In this document: positions 15,503 to 23,267 of the stretch, piece by piece
Layout of the letters: each line of letters begins with the position of its first letter
Numbering within the stretch: position 1 is the stretch's first letter
Assembly (NCBI GenBank): GCA_965221635.1
Contig: OZ244902.1
Span: 2,480,001 to 2,544,000 of the forward strand
Source of the DNA: JAAXHB01 sp965221635
Lineage (GTDB): Bacteria; Actinomycetota; Acidimicrobiia; Acidimicrobiales; Aldehydirespiratoraceae
DNA length: 64,000 bases
Direction: 5' to 3'
The notes under the pieces: generated by a model
The model's database searches: none
The model's input: the letters and a program-made list of their open reading frames with translations, nothing else
What the model was told of the DNA's origin: nothing
Position numbers and translations under genes: made by a program

Positions 15503-16930
15503 CTAGGTGTGCGGGGCGGGGGTGTGATCGAACAGGAAGGCTCTGAGTAGGGCGGTGCGGCCGCCGTGGTGGGCGATTAGTGCCTCCTGGCTTGCGAACG
15601 CGGACCGGTCGGCTGCCGTTGGATCGACTATGGAGTGCAGCACGTCTTGTGCCGATCTGCGCTCGTCTCGATAGGCCGGGTCGAGGGCCACGTTGTTGAG
15701 TTCGTCGGGGTCGGTGCTCAGGTCGAGTAGTTGGGGTTCGAAGCCTTCGTGATGGATGTATTTCATGTGGCCGAAGCGCACGGCGAACGTCCCTGTGATC
15801 GACCCGCCGTCGTGAAATTCGCTGAACGCCACCCGGTTGGGGTCGGGGCGCCGCGCCGACTCGACCAGGGAACGGCCGGGCCCCTCGTTTGCGGTGTCGG
15901 GGGCGACCACGCCGAGGATCGTTGGGTGGATGTCGGTGAGGTTCACCTCGGTGGTTGAGTCCACCCCGACCGGCACCCCCGGCCCGGCCACCAGCATCGG
16001 CACGTTCACCGAATCTCGATACATGTAGCACTTCCCCCACAGCCCACGGTTGCCGGTCATGTCGCCGTGGTCTGATGTGAACACCACCACGGTGTCGTCG
16101 AGGCGCCCGGCGGCTTCGAGCGCGGCAAGCACCCGGCCCACGTTGTGGTCAAGCCAGCTCACCAATCCCAGGTACAACTGTCGTCCGAACCTGGTGGCCT
16201 CGTCGCTGGTGAAGCCACGGTGGTACGCGAAGAAGTCCGCCATGGCCGCCACCGCGGGATGATCGAGCGGCTGCTCGGGTATCTCAAGTGGCAGATCGAG
16301 GTCGAGATACGGCGCCACGAACTCGTGCGGAACCGTGAGGGGGAAGTGTGGCGCCACCAGCGACACGAACAGCGCAAACGGAGGGTCGCCGGTGCCGTGT
16401 TGGTCGAGCCACTCGACGGTGCGGTCGGTGATCGCCTGGTCGTACTTCGTGTAGGGCGACTCGCCGATGGCGCAGTAGTCCGCCATTTCAGCGGCCTGGT
16501 CGTCGTACGGGAGAGGATCGCGCCGGGGGAGCCCCTGCACCCACCCGACGCCGTCAACCACGTGCATCGCAAGCAGCGATTCCGTCCAGCCGTAGTCGTC
16601 GGATTTGCTTCGGAAGTGGAGCTTGCCGATTGACACCGCCTCGGCGCCGGCGTCGCGGGCTTCGTGGGCCCACCCTCGAATCTCGCCGGTGTAAGGCTGC
16701 GCGCTGTCCCACGTGCCGAGTTCGTGAACCCAGCGTCCGGTTGCCATCGAAGCTCGTGCGGGCACACAAACCGGCGACGGCGTCCAGGCCCGCTCGAAAC
16801 GCGTTCCCCGGGCGGCGAGCGCATCAAGGTTGGGCGTGAGCACGTGCGGGTGCCCGGCCACCCCGAGGCATCGGGCGTTGTACTCGTCGGCACAGATCAC
16901 AACGATGTTGCGGGCGCAACCCCCGTGCAT
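15503..16930 (-). CDS. Sulfatase (choline-sulfatase-like)
   Basis: The 475-residue type I sulfatase has the formylglycine motif C55-V-P-A-R59 followed by A-S-M-A-T-G-R. It has a metal-binding Asp near residue 14 (C-A-D-E) and the distal metal motif T-S-D-H-G-D-M near 285. Cys55 would be converted to formylglycine by a separate maturase. No signal peptide is visible, so it is cytoplasmic, as choline sulfatase BetC is. Choline-O-sulfate hydrolysis would feed choline to the betaine route, which fits the neighbourhood, but other sulfate esters are possible. A TAGGGT hexamer (16937-16942) ends 6 nt before the ATG. Confidence 0.8.
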   Translation of the reverse strand: MHGGCARNIVVICADEYNARCLGVAGHPHVLTPNLDALAARGTRFERAWTPSPVCVPARASMATGRWVHELGTWDSAQPYTGEIRGWAHEARDAGAEAVSIGKLHFRSKSDDYGWTESLLAMHVVDGVGWVQGLPRRDPLPYDDQAAEMADYCAIGESPYTKYDQAITDRTVEWLDQHGTGDPPFALFVSLVAPHFPLTVPHEFVAPYLDLDLPLEIPEQPLDHPAVAAMADFFAYHRGFTSDEATRFGRQLYLGLVSWLDHNVGRVLAALEAAGRLDDTVVVFTSDHGDMTGNRGLWGKCYMYRDSVNVPMLVAGPGVPVGVDSTTEVNLTDIHPTILGVVAPDTANEGPGRSLVESARRPDPNRVAFSEFHDGGSITGTFAVRFGHMKYIHHEGFEPQLLDLSTDPDELNNVALDPAYRDERRSAQDVLHSIVDPTAADRSAFASQEALIAHHGGRTALLRAFLFDHTPAPHT

Positions 16931-17057
16931 CCGCGGACCCTAGAGCGCGCCGCCACGCACAGGCCCAAGTTTCACACGAGCGGTGCGAGGGATTGTGTCC
17001 ACACATCGTGGATGCACACCGTGACCCTCGAGTCCGGTGTATGGTGGGGGCCTAATT

Positions 17058-17096
17058 CCCCGGTGTCGCCAATGCCTTCGTGGCATGCGCCCGGGG
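17058..17096. other. Long imperfect hairpin upstream of the AbiEii remnant
   Basis: The outer arms CCCCGG (17058-17063) and CCGGGG (17091-17096) can pair, with an inner ATGCC/GGCAT stem and a TTCGT loop. There is no T-run, so it is not a classical terminator. It sits between the sulfatase promoter and the AbiEii-like remnant and may be a structure left from a lost element. Confidence 0.4.
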
Positions 17097-17144
17097 TATT
17101 GCCTTTCTTGGCGGCAGGTGCCTGCGCCGATGTTGACGGGCGGC

Positions 17145-17163
17145 GCCTCTGATGGCGATTGGC
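17145..17163. repeat. 19-bp direct repeat, left copy
   Basis: The 19 bases here recur exactly at 17958-17976, 813 bp away in direct orientation. The pair brackets the AbiEii remnant, the Ada-like remnant and the VOC gene. It could mark an insertion or a recombination junction. Confidence 0.7.
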
Positions 17164-17331
17164 GGGAGGCCATCGCGACTCGCGCACCATGTCGTCGAAA
17201 AGGACTACGTCCTGGGGTGGCTGCTCGCTGGAATCGCGCAGCACCAGCAAACTCGGTCATGGGCATTCAAGGGTGGTACTTGTCTGCGAAAGTGCTGGTT
17301 TGAGACCCATCGGTTCTCTGAGGACGGCCAG
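17152..17331 (+). pseudogene. AbiEii/AbiGii-type nucleotidyltransferase toxin, N-terminal remnant
   Basis: The frame encodes V-E-K-D-Y-V-L-G-W-L-L-A-G-I-A, then A-F-K-G-G-T-C-L-R-K-C-W-F-E-T and H-R-F-S-E-D. This is the typical N-terminal signature of AbiEii toxins, including the G-G-T substrate motif. Homology stops after S-E-D, where D-F should follow as part of the catalytic site. The frame then runs into unrelated sequence to 17532. Only about 60 of the ~280 expected residues remain and no AbiEi antitoxin is visible, so this is a dead abortive-infection module. Confidence 0.75.
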
Positions 17332-17394
17332 TTCCAACGGCCGGTGCACGGTTCGGCACACGGACTGATGCTCGGTGAGGCAACGGTGACGGGT

Positions 17395-17490
17395 TGGCCG
17401 AGACCAGCCCTCGGGGGTGGTGGCGATCAAGACCTTGCCGAGATCGGTGTCGACGATGGTGTGGGAGGCGTGATCTGGAGGCCCTGCCGG
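17395..17490 (-). pseudogene. Possible Ada/MGMT-domain fragment
   Basis: A minus-strand frame downstream of the VOC stop encodes H-T-I-V-D-T-D-L-G-K-V-L-I-A-T-T-P-E-G. This resembles the first strand pair of the methyltransferase domain of Ada proteins. Nothing else of Ada follows. The arrangement (VOC gene, then ada on the minus strand) echoes the left end of the window, but the similarity is short. Confidence 0.3.
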
Positions 17491-17509
17491 TGCGACGAGA
17501 GCCTCCCGG

Positions 17510-17896
17510 TTAGTGCTGTAGGAGCTGGATGAGGTTGCCGCAGCGGTCGTCGAGGACTGCGGTGGTGACCGGGCCCATCTCGGTGGGAGGCTGTGTGAAG
17601 GTCACCCCGGCGGCGCGGAGGCGGTCATACTCGGAGTGGATGTTGTCTACGGCGAAAGAGGCCAGCGGGATCCCGTCCGCGACCAGGGCCACACGATATG
17701 GGGCGACCGCTGGATGGTCGGATGGTTCCAGGAGCAGTTCGACGTCTTGCCCTGGGGCGCCGACGGTGAGCCATCGATGATCGTTTCCGAGCGGCACGTC
17801 GGCGCGCGGCTCGAAGCCGAGCACCTCGGTGTAGAAGCGGAGTGCTTCGTCCTGGTCATCGACGAAGACGGAGGTCAGGTGAAGGCGGATGGACAT
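17510..17896 (-). CDS. VOC family (glyoxalase/bleomycin-resistance-fold) protein
   Basis: The 128-residue protein starts M-S-I-R-L-H-L-T-S-V-F-V-D-D-Q and contains A-L-R-F-Y-T-E-V-L-G-F-E, the classic VOC helix. A later G-V-T-F-T-Q-P-P segment precedes a C-terminal D-D-R-C-G-N-L-I-Q-L strand. The conserved Glu-like metal position is not obvious, so its catalytic role is open. The start at 17896 was chosen for its AAGGAG site; a longer in-frame start at 18205 has none. The upstream region holds the right copy of the 19-bp repeat. Confidence 0.85.
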   Translation of the reverse strand: MSIRLHLTSVFVDDQDEALRFYTEVLGFEPRADVPLGNDHRWLTVGAPGQDVELLLEPSDHPAVAPYRVALVADGIPLASFAVDNIHSEYDRLRAAGVTFTQPPTEMGPVTTAVLDDRCGNLIQLLQH

Positions 17897-17957
17897 GGGT
17901 TGGTCTCCTTGTTGAGCCACCGAGCCAATGCGTCGCGTCGCGCATCTTATCGATGGT

Positions 17958-17976
17958 GCCTCTGATGGCGATTGGC
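17958..17976. repeat. 19-bp direct repeat, right copy
   Basis: This is an exact copy of 17145-17163, 62 bp upstream of the VOC start. The preceding bases also partly match (GGTGCC against GGCGCC). Confidence 0.7.
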
Positions 17977-18089
17977 AGTAATCCGGAATCAGGAATACGG
18001 TCTGAATAGCAGAACTGCGACCCACTGAGACCGGCCAGACCACAGGAGTCCGACCGCCCAGTCCGTGGGGGAAAGGGACGATTGACCAG

Positions 18090-18845
18090 ATGAGCATGTT
18101 TGAGGGCAAGGTGGTGCTTGTTACGGGAGGGGCGTCCGGTATCGGAGCGGCCACGGCGTCTTTGTACGCCGCGTCGGGTGCTCGGGTGATGCTGGCCGAT
18201 CGCAACGAAGCGCTGTTGCGGCAGGTGGCCGAGTCGCTCGGCGAACCCCACGACGTGGGCTTTCACAAGACCGACGTGACCGACGATGATGATGTGGGTC
18301 GGCTGGTGGAGGCGACGGTTGAACGCTTCGGTGCGCTGCACATCGCGGTGAACTCCGCGGGCGTGCTGGGGGACACGAACGATGTTGCCAATTTTGATCC
18401 CGAGGTGTGGCGAGCCGTGCTCGACGTGAACTTGACCGGGATGTTCCTGTGCATGCGTGCGGAGATTCCCGCGATTTTGGGATCCGGCGGGGGCAGTGTG
18501 GTGAACATCGCTTCGGGGGCGGGATTGGTGGCTGTGCCCGGCAGGTGCGCGTATGTGGCGTCGAAGCACGGCGTTGTGGGCCTCACCAAGGCCGCCGCGC
18601 TCGACTACGCCCGCCAAGGGGTGCGGGTGAATGCGATCTGTCCGGCTGCGGTGGACACCCCCATGCACCAACTCTCAACCGGCGGCGACCCCGAGGTTGA
18701 CAAGGCTTGGGCCGAGGCGAACCCGATGGGCTACATCGCCAAACCCGAAGAGATCGCCGAGTGCGCGCTGTGGCTCAGCTCACCGGCTGCGAGTCACGTG
18801 AACGGCGTGGCGCTGGCGGTGGATGGTGGTTACACCGCGCAGTAG
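18090..18845 (+). CDS. Short-chain dehydrogenase/reductase
   Basis: The 251-residue classical SDR has the cofactor motif T-G-G-A-S-G-I-G (12-19), N-S-A-G (88-91), and the catalytic residues Ser142, Tyr155 and Lys159. Asp37 after the second strand suggests NAD preference. The substrate is unknown. It is followed after 49 bp by an aldo/keto reductase gene, probably in the same transcript. Confidence 0.9.
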   Translation: MSMFEGKVVLVTGGASGIGAATASLYAASGARVMLADRNEALLRQVAESLGEPHDVGFHKTDVTDDDDVGRLVEATVERFGALHIAVNSAGVLGDTNDVANFDPEVWRAVLDVNLTGMFLCMRAEIPAILGSGGGSVVNIASGAGLVAVPGRCAYVASKHGVVGLTKAAALDYARQGVRVNAICPAAVDTPMHQLSTGGDPEVDKAWAEANPMGYIAKPEEIAECALWLSSPAASHVNGVALAVDGGYTAQ

Positions 18846-18894
18846 CCGCCCGCCACTACGTTGCCCGAAACCACCAAGCGCGGGGAGATGATTC

Positions 18895-19947
18895 ATGGCT
18901 CTTGATTCCTATGTAACCGTTGGGCGCACCGGGCTGCGGGTGAGCCCGTTGTGTTTGGGGGCCATGACCTTCGGCACCGCCGAGGTGGGCAACACCGACG
19001 AGGCGACCTCGCATCTGATGATGGACACGTTCTTTGACGCCGGGGGCAACTTCATCGACACCGCCAACGGTTACGGCGCCGGCCGCTCCGAGGAGATCAT
19101 CGGCACCTACCTGAAGGCGAATCCCGGTCGTCGTGATCGATGGGTGATCGCCACCAAGTTTTCGGGGAACATGCACCCTGGTGACCCGAATGCCGGTGGT
19201 GGCGGGCGCAAGGCCATCATCAGCCAACTCGAGGAGTCGCTGCGACGCCTCGGCACCGATTACATCGACCTGTACTGGCAGCACAACTTCGACCGTCACA
19301 CTCCCATCGAGGAGGTGATGGCCACCCTCGATGACCTGGTGCGCGCCGGCAAGGTGCGCTACATCGGACTGTCGAGCTACCCGGGCTGGGCGGTGGGCAA
19401 GGCCGCCACCCTCGCCGAGTTCCGAGCCTGGCCCCCGGTGGCTGCGCTGCAGTTGGAGTATTCGCTGATCCGCCGCACCATCGAAGGCGAGTTGATCCCC
19501 GCGGCTGCGCATTTCGACATAGCCATCATGCCCTGGAGCCCCCTCGCCATGGGCGTGCTCAGCGGCAAGTACACCCGTGAGAACCTCAACCCCGACAGCG
19601 CCCGCGCCGCATGGGTGGCCCAATACGTGAACGACGACCTGTTCGACACGCTCGACCTGGTAGCCGAAATCGCCACCGAGCACGACACCACCGCCGCCAA
19701 CGTGGCCCTCGCCTGGGTACGCCAACGCCCAGGAGTGACATCCACACTGATAGGCGCCAGAACCATCGACCAGCTAAACGCCAACCTCACATCCCTGGAA
19801 GTCACCCTCACCGAAGAAGCCATGACCCGCCTAAACCAACAAACAACCCCAACCCTAAACCACCCAGCCGAGTTCCTAGAAACAATAGCAATAATCTGGC
19901 AACAAGGCGGCACAAAAATAGACGGAATACAACCACCCCCCATGTAA
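18895..19947 (+). CDS. Aldo/keto reductase
   Basis: The 350-residue TIM-barrel oxidoreductase has the AKR tetrad Asp55, Tyr60, Lys88 and His130, and an NADPH-binding C-terminal segment (I-G-A-R-T-I-D-Q-L near 291). It resembles the AKR families that reduce aldehydes. The last ~250 bases switch to codons ending in A and C, with runs of AAC, ACA, CCA, CTA and ATA quite unlike the GC-rich start. This drift recurs at other gene ends in the window. Confidence 0.9.
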   Translation: MALDSYVTVGRTGLRVSPLCLGAMTFGTAEVGNTDEATSHLMMDTFFDAGGNFIDTANGYGAGRSEEIIGTYLKANPGRRDRWVIATKFSGNMHPGDPNAGGGGRKAIISQLEESLRRLGTDYIDLYWQHNFDRHTPIEEVMATLDDLVRAGKVRYIGLSSYPGWAVGKAATLAEFRAWPPVAALQLEYSLIRRTIEGELIPAAAHFDIAIMPWSPLAMGVLSGKYTRENLNPDSARAAWVAQYVNDDLFDTLDLVAEIATEHDTTAANVALAWVRQRPGVTSTLIGARTIDQLNANLTSLEVTLTEEAMTRLNQQTTPTLNHPAEFLETIAIIWQQGGTKIDGIQPPPM

Positions 19948-20122
19948 CGGGGAAGGCCTGGCACCAGCGCCCGCGCTGGACGGAGGCCAGCCTGACCCAC
20001 AGCATCGACAAGCCTCCGCAGACCACCGTGTTTGGGGCAGGCAATTTCCCGGCCCAGCGAGCGTTGACCGCCCTCGGCACCACCCTCAGCGAACCGCCCA
20101 CGATAATCCTGACGGGGAGCAT
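19948..20122. other. Gap after the aldo/keto reductase (first part of a 497-bp gene-poor stretch)
   Basis: No convincing gene is seen from 19948 to 20122. A plus-strand frame encodes F-G-A-G-N-F-P-A-Q-R-A-L-T-A-L-G but matches no family I know and has no start. After the HicB remnant, 20288-20444 is also empty apart from the ribosome site for the gene at 20445. Confidence 0.4.
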
Positions 20123-20287
20123 GGATCGATCAAACTGACCGTCACCCTTGAGCAAGGCGATGATGGCGTCTGGATGGGCCAGTGCCTGTCGATCCAGGGC
20201 TGCGTCAGCCAGGGCGAGGCGAGACAGGAGGTGCTGGCCAACATCCGCGAGGCCGACGCCACATCCGTGGAGGTGAAGTCGGAATAG
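20123..20287 (+). pseudogene. HicB-like antitoxin fragment
   Basis: The frame encodes I-K-L-T-V-T-L-E-Q-G-D-D-G-V-W-M, then G-C-V-S-Q-G-E-A-R-Q-E-V-L-A-N-I-R-E-A. This is the compact RNase-H-like HicB fold, about 54 residues to a TAG at 20285-20287. No ATG, GTG or TTG opens the frame; the nearest ATG (20121) is out of frame by two bases, so a frameshift may have removed the start. No HicA toxin adjoins it. It is probably a decayed antitoxin. Confidence 0.6.
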
Positions 20288-20444
20288 GGCTGGCTTGTAG
20301 CTATCGAAGCCAGGGAGATGGAGGTCGCCCTACAAGGGCTGTCTGGATCCGGCTGAGGAATCCACGACTGAGGTTGCCTGGCTGGACTGGCTGAGGTGGG
20401 TGCAACTTGGTTTGGATGCGTAGGGGCTGTGGAAAGGTGCGCAA

Positions 20445-21209
20445 GTGCTGCACATCGAAGATCTAGTTGAGCAGGAGCTTGCGGCGGCGTCGAGCGCTGC
20501 GGCGGAGGTGATGCCCGACGTTGTTGCCGCGCTTGACCGGCTTGTGCCTTTGCTGCTAGTTGGGGGAGATCGGGGTTCGGTGCGGCGTTACCGGGTGTTC
20601 GTTGACGAGGCGGTGCAGGTGCTGACCTCGTTGCCTGCGCGCGATCCTGATGCGCTTCCGCCGTCGGGTGTGGTGTTCGAGCTGCTGCGTCGTCACATGG
20701 CCGAGTTGCCCTGGGTTGCGCCTTTGGAGGACGGGCTCGGTGCGGTCACGGTGTTGGTCGACCGGCTTCGCGGCCTCATGGCTGGACTGCCGCAACAGTG
20801 CGTGCGAGTACGGGCGGACATCGATGAGCACCGCTTCCGCTGGTTCCTCAAGTCGATGGACGAGGCGGAGTATGAACAGGAGCGCGCTTCGCCGTTGAGG
20901 CGAGCGATGACAACCCTTCACCTGACGAGCAGCGACGTCGCCGGGCTGATGGGAGTGAAGCGCCAGGCCGTGGATAAGTGGCTGTTGGCGGGGCCACCCG
21001 TGGACCGCGCCGAGAAGATTGCCGCCATCTGTGAGATCTCCGACATTCTTCGCCATCGGCTGCGTGCCGGAATGCCCCCACTGGTCGCGAGGCGCCCCGC
21101 GGACGCATACGGCGGCCGAACCATGCTCGATCTGATCGCCGCCGACGACCACGAGTGGCTCCTGAAGTCCGTCAGGGAGAGCTTCGAGGTTTGTCGCCCT
21201 GGGGAATAA
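20445..21209 (+). CDS. Helix-turn-helix protein with an Xre/MbcA/ParS-like C-terminal region
   Basis: The 254-residue protein has an uncharacterised helical N-terminal half. A DNA-binding segment near 158-180 follows (L-T-S-S-D-V-A-G-L-M-G-V-K-R-Q-A-V-D-K-W-L). The end (M-L-D-L-I-A-A-D-D-H-E-W-L) resembles the toxin-binding ending of DUF2384-type antitoxins. A RES- or Zeta-type toxin would be expected next to it, but none is present. It starts with GTG behind a GGAAAGG site. The antitoxin assignment is tentative. Confidence 0.55.
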   Translation: MLHIEDLVEQELAAASSAAAEVMPDVVAALDRLVPLLLVGGDRGSVRRYRVFVDEAVQVLTSLPARDPDALPPSGVVFELLRRHMAELPWVAPLEDGLGAVTVLVDRLRGLMAGLPQQCVRVRADIDEHRFRWFLKSMDEAEYEQERASPLRRAMTTLHLTSSDVAGLMGVKRQAVDKWLLAGPPVDRAEKIAAICEISDILRHRLRAGMPPLVARRPADAYGGRTMLDLIAADDHEWLLKSVRESFEVCRPGE

Positions 21210-21509
21210 CCCCTGCGCTCCGGGAGGCCTCGAAGCCGGGGGTACGGGAGTTGGACGGGTGTTGCTGAGAGCTGGATGATCTGGCTGGGGGGAGGGAGCG
21301 TGCTTGCCTCCTGTCGGTGATGAGTCCCCGGTGCCCGCTCGTGCTCACTGGTGGTCACCTGTCCTTCGACTCATGCTGGCCGGCAGGCGCGTCGTTCGAA
21401 TGTTACGAATGTTTCTGAGAATGCACTCAGATTGAATATTGCGAAAACAAGGCCTCCCCGGTACTCTGGCTGGCAGGAGCCGCAACAACAACCAGGGGAT
21501 GCGTTCGCC
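21210..21509. other. 300-bp control region of the excisionase-like gene
   Basis: No gene is seen. The second half is AT-rich for this window. It holds a direct repeat of CGAATGTT (21397-21404 and 21407-21414) and an inverted repeat CTGAG-AATGCA-CTCAG (21415-21430). These are the likely operator elements of the autoregulated DNA-binding protein that follows. Confidence 0.45.
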
Positions 21510-21980
21510 ATGGCACGTGGATCAGTGCGGGAACTTGAGGTGCTGAATGAACAGGAGGCCGAGCAGGCTGCCAACGCTGTTGCGCAGCTGACGGAGTTCC
21601 TCCGCTCCCATCCGACCCCCACGACGCATGTCCAACTCGTGAGCGAGGATCCCGCCGGTGTCACCCAGATCGTGGTTCCCTCAATGGCGTTCGGGTTCTT
21701 CGTGGACGTTCTGGCAGAGCTGGCGAACGGGAACGCCGTAACGGTGGCGCCGGTTCATGCCGAACTCACAACACAGCAGGCCGCCGATCTGTTGAACGTG
21801 AGCAGGCCCTACCTGATCAAGCTGCTCGACCAGCGGGAGATCCCCTACCGGCGGGTGGGAAATCGACGCAAGGTCCTGTTGGTCGATGTGATGGAGTACA
21901 AGCGCCGAGATGAGGCGATGCGACGAGAGATCGCCGACGAACTAACCCGCGAGGCCCAGGACATCGGACTCAACTACTAG
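21510..21980 (+). CDS. Excisionase/MerR-like helix-turn-helix protein, probable orphan antitoxin
   Basis: The 156-residue protein has an N-terminal helix-strand part and a compact excisionase-type helix-turn-helix at about 88-135. That segment reads L-T-T-Q-Q-A-A-D-L-L-N-V-S-R-P-Y-L then P-Y-R-R-V-G-N-R-R-K. This architecture is typical of antitoxins placed before a PIN toxin, but no PIN gene follows. The ATG at 21510 was preferred to the in-frame 21351 start because homology-like sequence begins there and the operator-like repeats lie upstream. Confidence 0.72.
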   Translation: MARGSVRELEVLNEQEAEQAANAVAQLTEFLRSHPTPTTHVQLVSEDPAGVTQIVVPSMAFGFFVDVLAELANGNAVTVAPVHAELTTQQAADLLNVSRPYLIKLLDQREIPYRRVGNRRKVLLVDVMEYKRRDEAMRREIADELTREAQDIGLNY

Positions 21981-22119
21981 CAACGACCGCCTCCGAGCGT
22001 TGGCCTGCCGAGGTCTGCTGCGGCGATTCGGCAACAGCTCGGCCCACCGTGATCGAAGCGGCTCGCGTGCTGGGTGTTGATGCGCGATCATTGGAGGGCC
22101 AGGGAGGGGGGCCGGAATC

Positions 22120-23043
22120 ATGATGGACACTGAAGGGCTGAGTGGATCCGAGCTGCTGTTCTTTTGGCGCGTTGAGGAGTGGTACCAGTGGTTCGGGCTG
22201 CTGGTGATCGTCGTCGTGGCGGGGTTCGTGATCTGGGAGTTCACGGTGCGCCGGCGACGGGGCGAGCCGATGAAGCCCTACACGCTCGACTCGCTCTCGT
22301 CTGGTGCGACGTTCTTCATGCTCGGCCTTGTGAGCGTGTTCACTTTGTTGGCCACGGCGGGGCGTCACATCCATGACAACTGGGCCATCTGGCAGACAGG
22401 CATGAACATCTGGGCGCTGATCGCGGTTTTCGTGGCGGCGGATCTGGTGTACTTCTTGATCCACTGGGCGTTTCACCGGGTGAACTTCTTGTGGGCCACG
22501 CATTCGGTTCATCACAGCTCGCCGTACTTCAACACGCCCATGGCGTTCCGGTTCGGTCCTTTGGACAAGGTCGTGAACGACATCGCTCACCTGCCGCTCG
22601 CGCTGTTCTTCGACTGGAGGCTGATCATCATCGCCTCGGTGTCAAACCAGGGATACCAGGCGTTCATCCACAACCCCGAGATCGGCAAGTTGGGCTTCCT
22701 GGAGAAGTTCATGAACACGCCGTCGCATCACCGGGTGCATCACGGTTCGGATCGCAAGTACCTCGACAAGAACTACGGCGGGATCTTCATCATCTGGGAT
22801 CGCATGTTCGGCCAGTTCCAGGAGGAACAAGAAACCCCGATCTACGGGATCACCAAGCCGATCAACTCGTTCAACCCCATAATCGTGTGGTTCCACGGCT
22901 TCACCCGCCTGTGGACCAAGGCACGAACGGCGTCAGGCCCACGCGAGGTGCTCAACTGCTTCGTAAGGCCACCAGGCTGGCAGACCAGCCAACAGGCCCA
23001 AACCCAAGCAGCCCTAGAAGGAGCCCCAGTCGCCACCAGGTAA
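22120..23043 (+). CDS. Sterol-desaturase/fatty-acid-hydroxylase superfamily membrane protein
   Basis: The 307-residue integral membrane di-iron enzyme carries the histidine boxes H115-x3-H119, H128-x2-H131-H132 and H203-x2-H206-H207. Hydrophobic segments lie near 23-40, 62-80, 95-113 and 160-178. Family members hydroxylate or desaturate sterols, carotenoids or fatty acids. A strong GGAGG-type ribosome site precedes the ATG. The 3' end shows the same shift to A-ending codons as the aldo/keto reductase gene. The substrate is unknown. Confidence 0.88.
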   Translation: MMDTEGLSGSELLFFWRVEEWYQWFGLLVIVVVAGFVIWEFTVRRRRGEPMKPYTLDSLSSGATFFMLGLVSVFTLLATAGRHIHDNWAIWQTGMNIWALIAVFVAADLVYFLIHWAFHRVNFLWATHSVHHSSPYFNTPMAFRFGPLDKVVNDIAHLPLALFFDWRLIIIASVSNQGYQAFIHNPEIGKLGFLEKFMNTPSHHRVHHGSDRKYLDKNYGGIFIIWDRMFGQFQEEQETPIYGITKPINSFNPIIVWFHGFTRLWTKARTASGPREVLNCFVRPPGWQTSQQAQTQAALEGAPVATR

Positions 23044-23059
23044 GCCTCGCCGCGGGGGG

Positions 23060-23088
23060 TTGCAAGGTCTGCCCGGCGGAACTATACT
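23060..23088 (+). promoter_or_regulatory. Sigma-70-like promoter, TTGCAA-N17-TATACT
   Basis: TTGCAA (23060-23065) and TATACT (23083-23088) are separated by exactly 17 bp. The expected start point falls at or next to the ATG at 23095, so the mRNA for the small frame would be leaderless. It is the clearest promoter in the window. Confidence 0.7.
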
Positions 23089-23094
23089 GAAAGC

Positions 23095-23250
23095 ATGGGA
23101 AAGGTGCCTGGCCATACTGCAGACAGTGGAAGTGCATCGAAAAGTCTCCATGCCCATGTATGCGAGGTGGGGGAGCTCGCCGATGCGGTACTTCGTGGAC
23201 ACACCACGGCGAGCGCGGAGACGGCCCTCATGGATGGGGCACCATTTTGA
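23095..23250 (+). CDS. Small 51-residue protein, probably from a leaderless mRNA
   Basis: The frame opens at an ATG 7 nt after the TATACT element and ends 17 bp before the next gene. The peptide contains S-L-H-A-H-V-C-E-V-G-E-L-A-D-A-V-L and looks like a short helical protein. No family was recognised. Its position, first in an operon with the degenerate receiver protein, suggests a functional link. Confidence 0.5.
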   Translation: MGKVPGHTADSGSASKSLHAHVCEVGELADAVLRGHTTASAETALMDGAPF

Positions 23251-23267
23251 GAGATGAAGGGGGAGAA

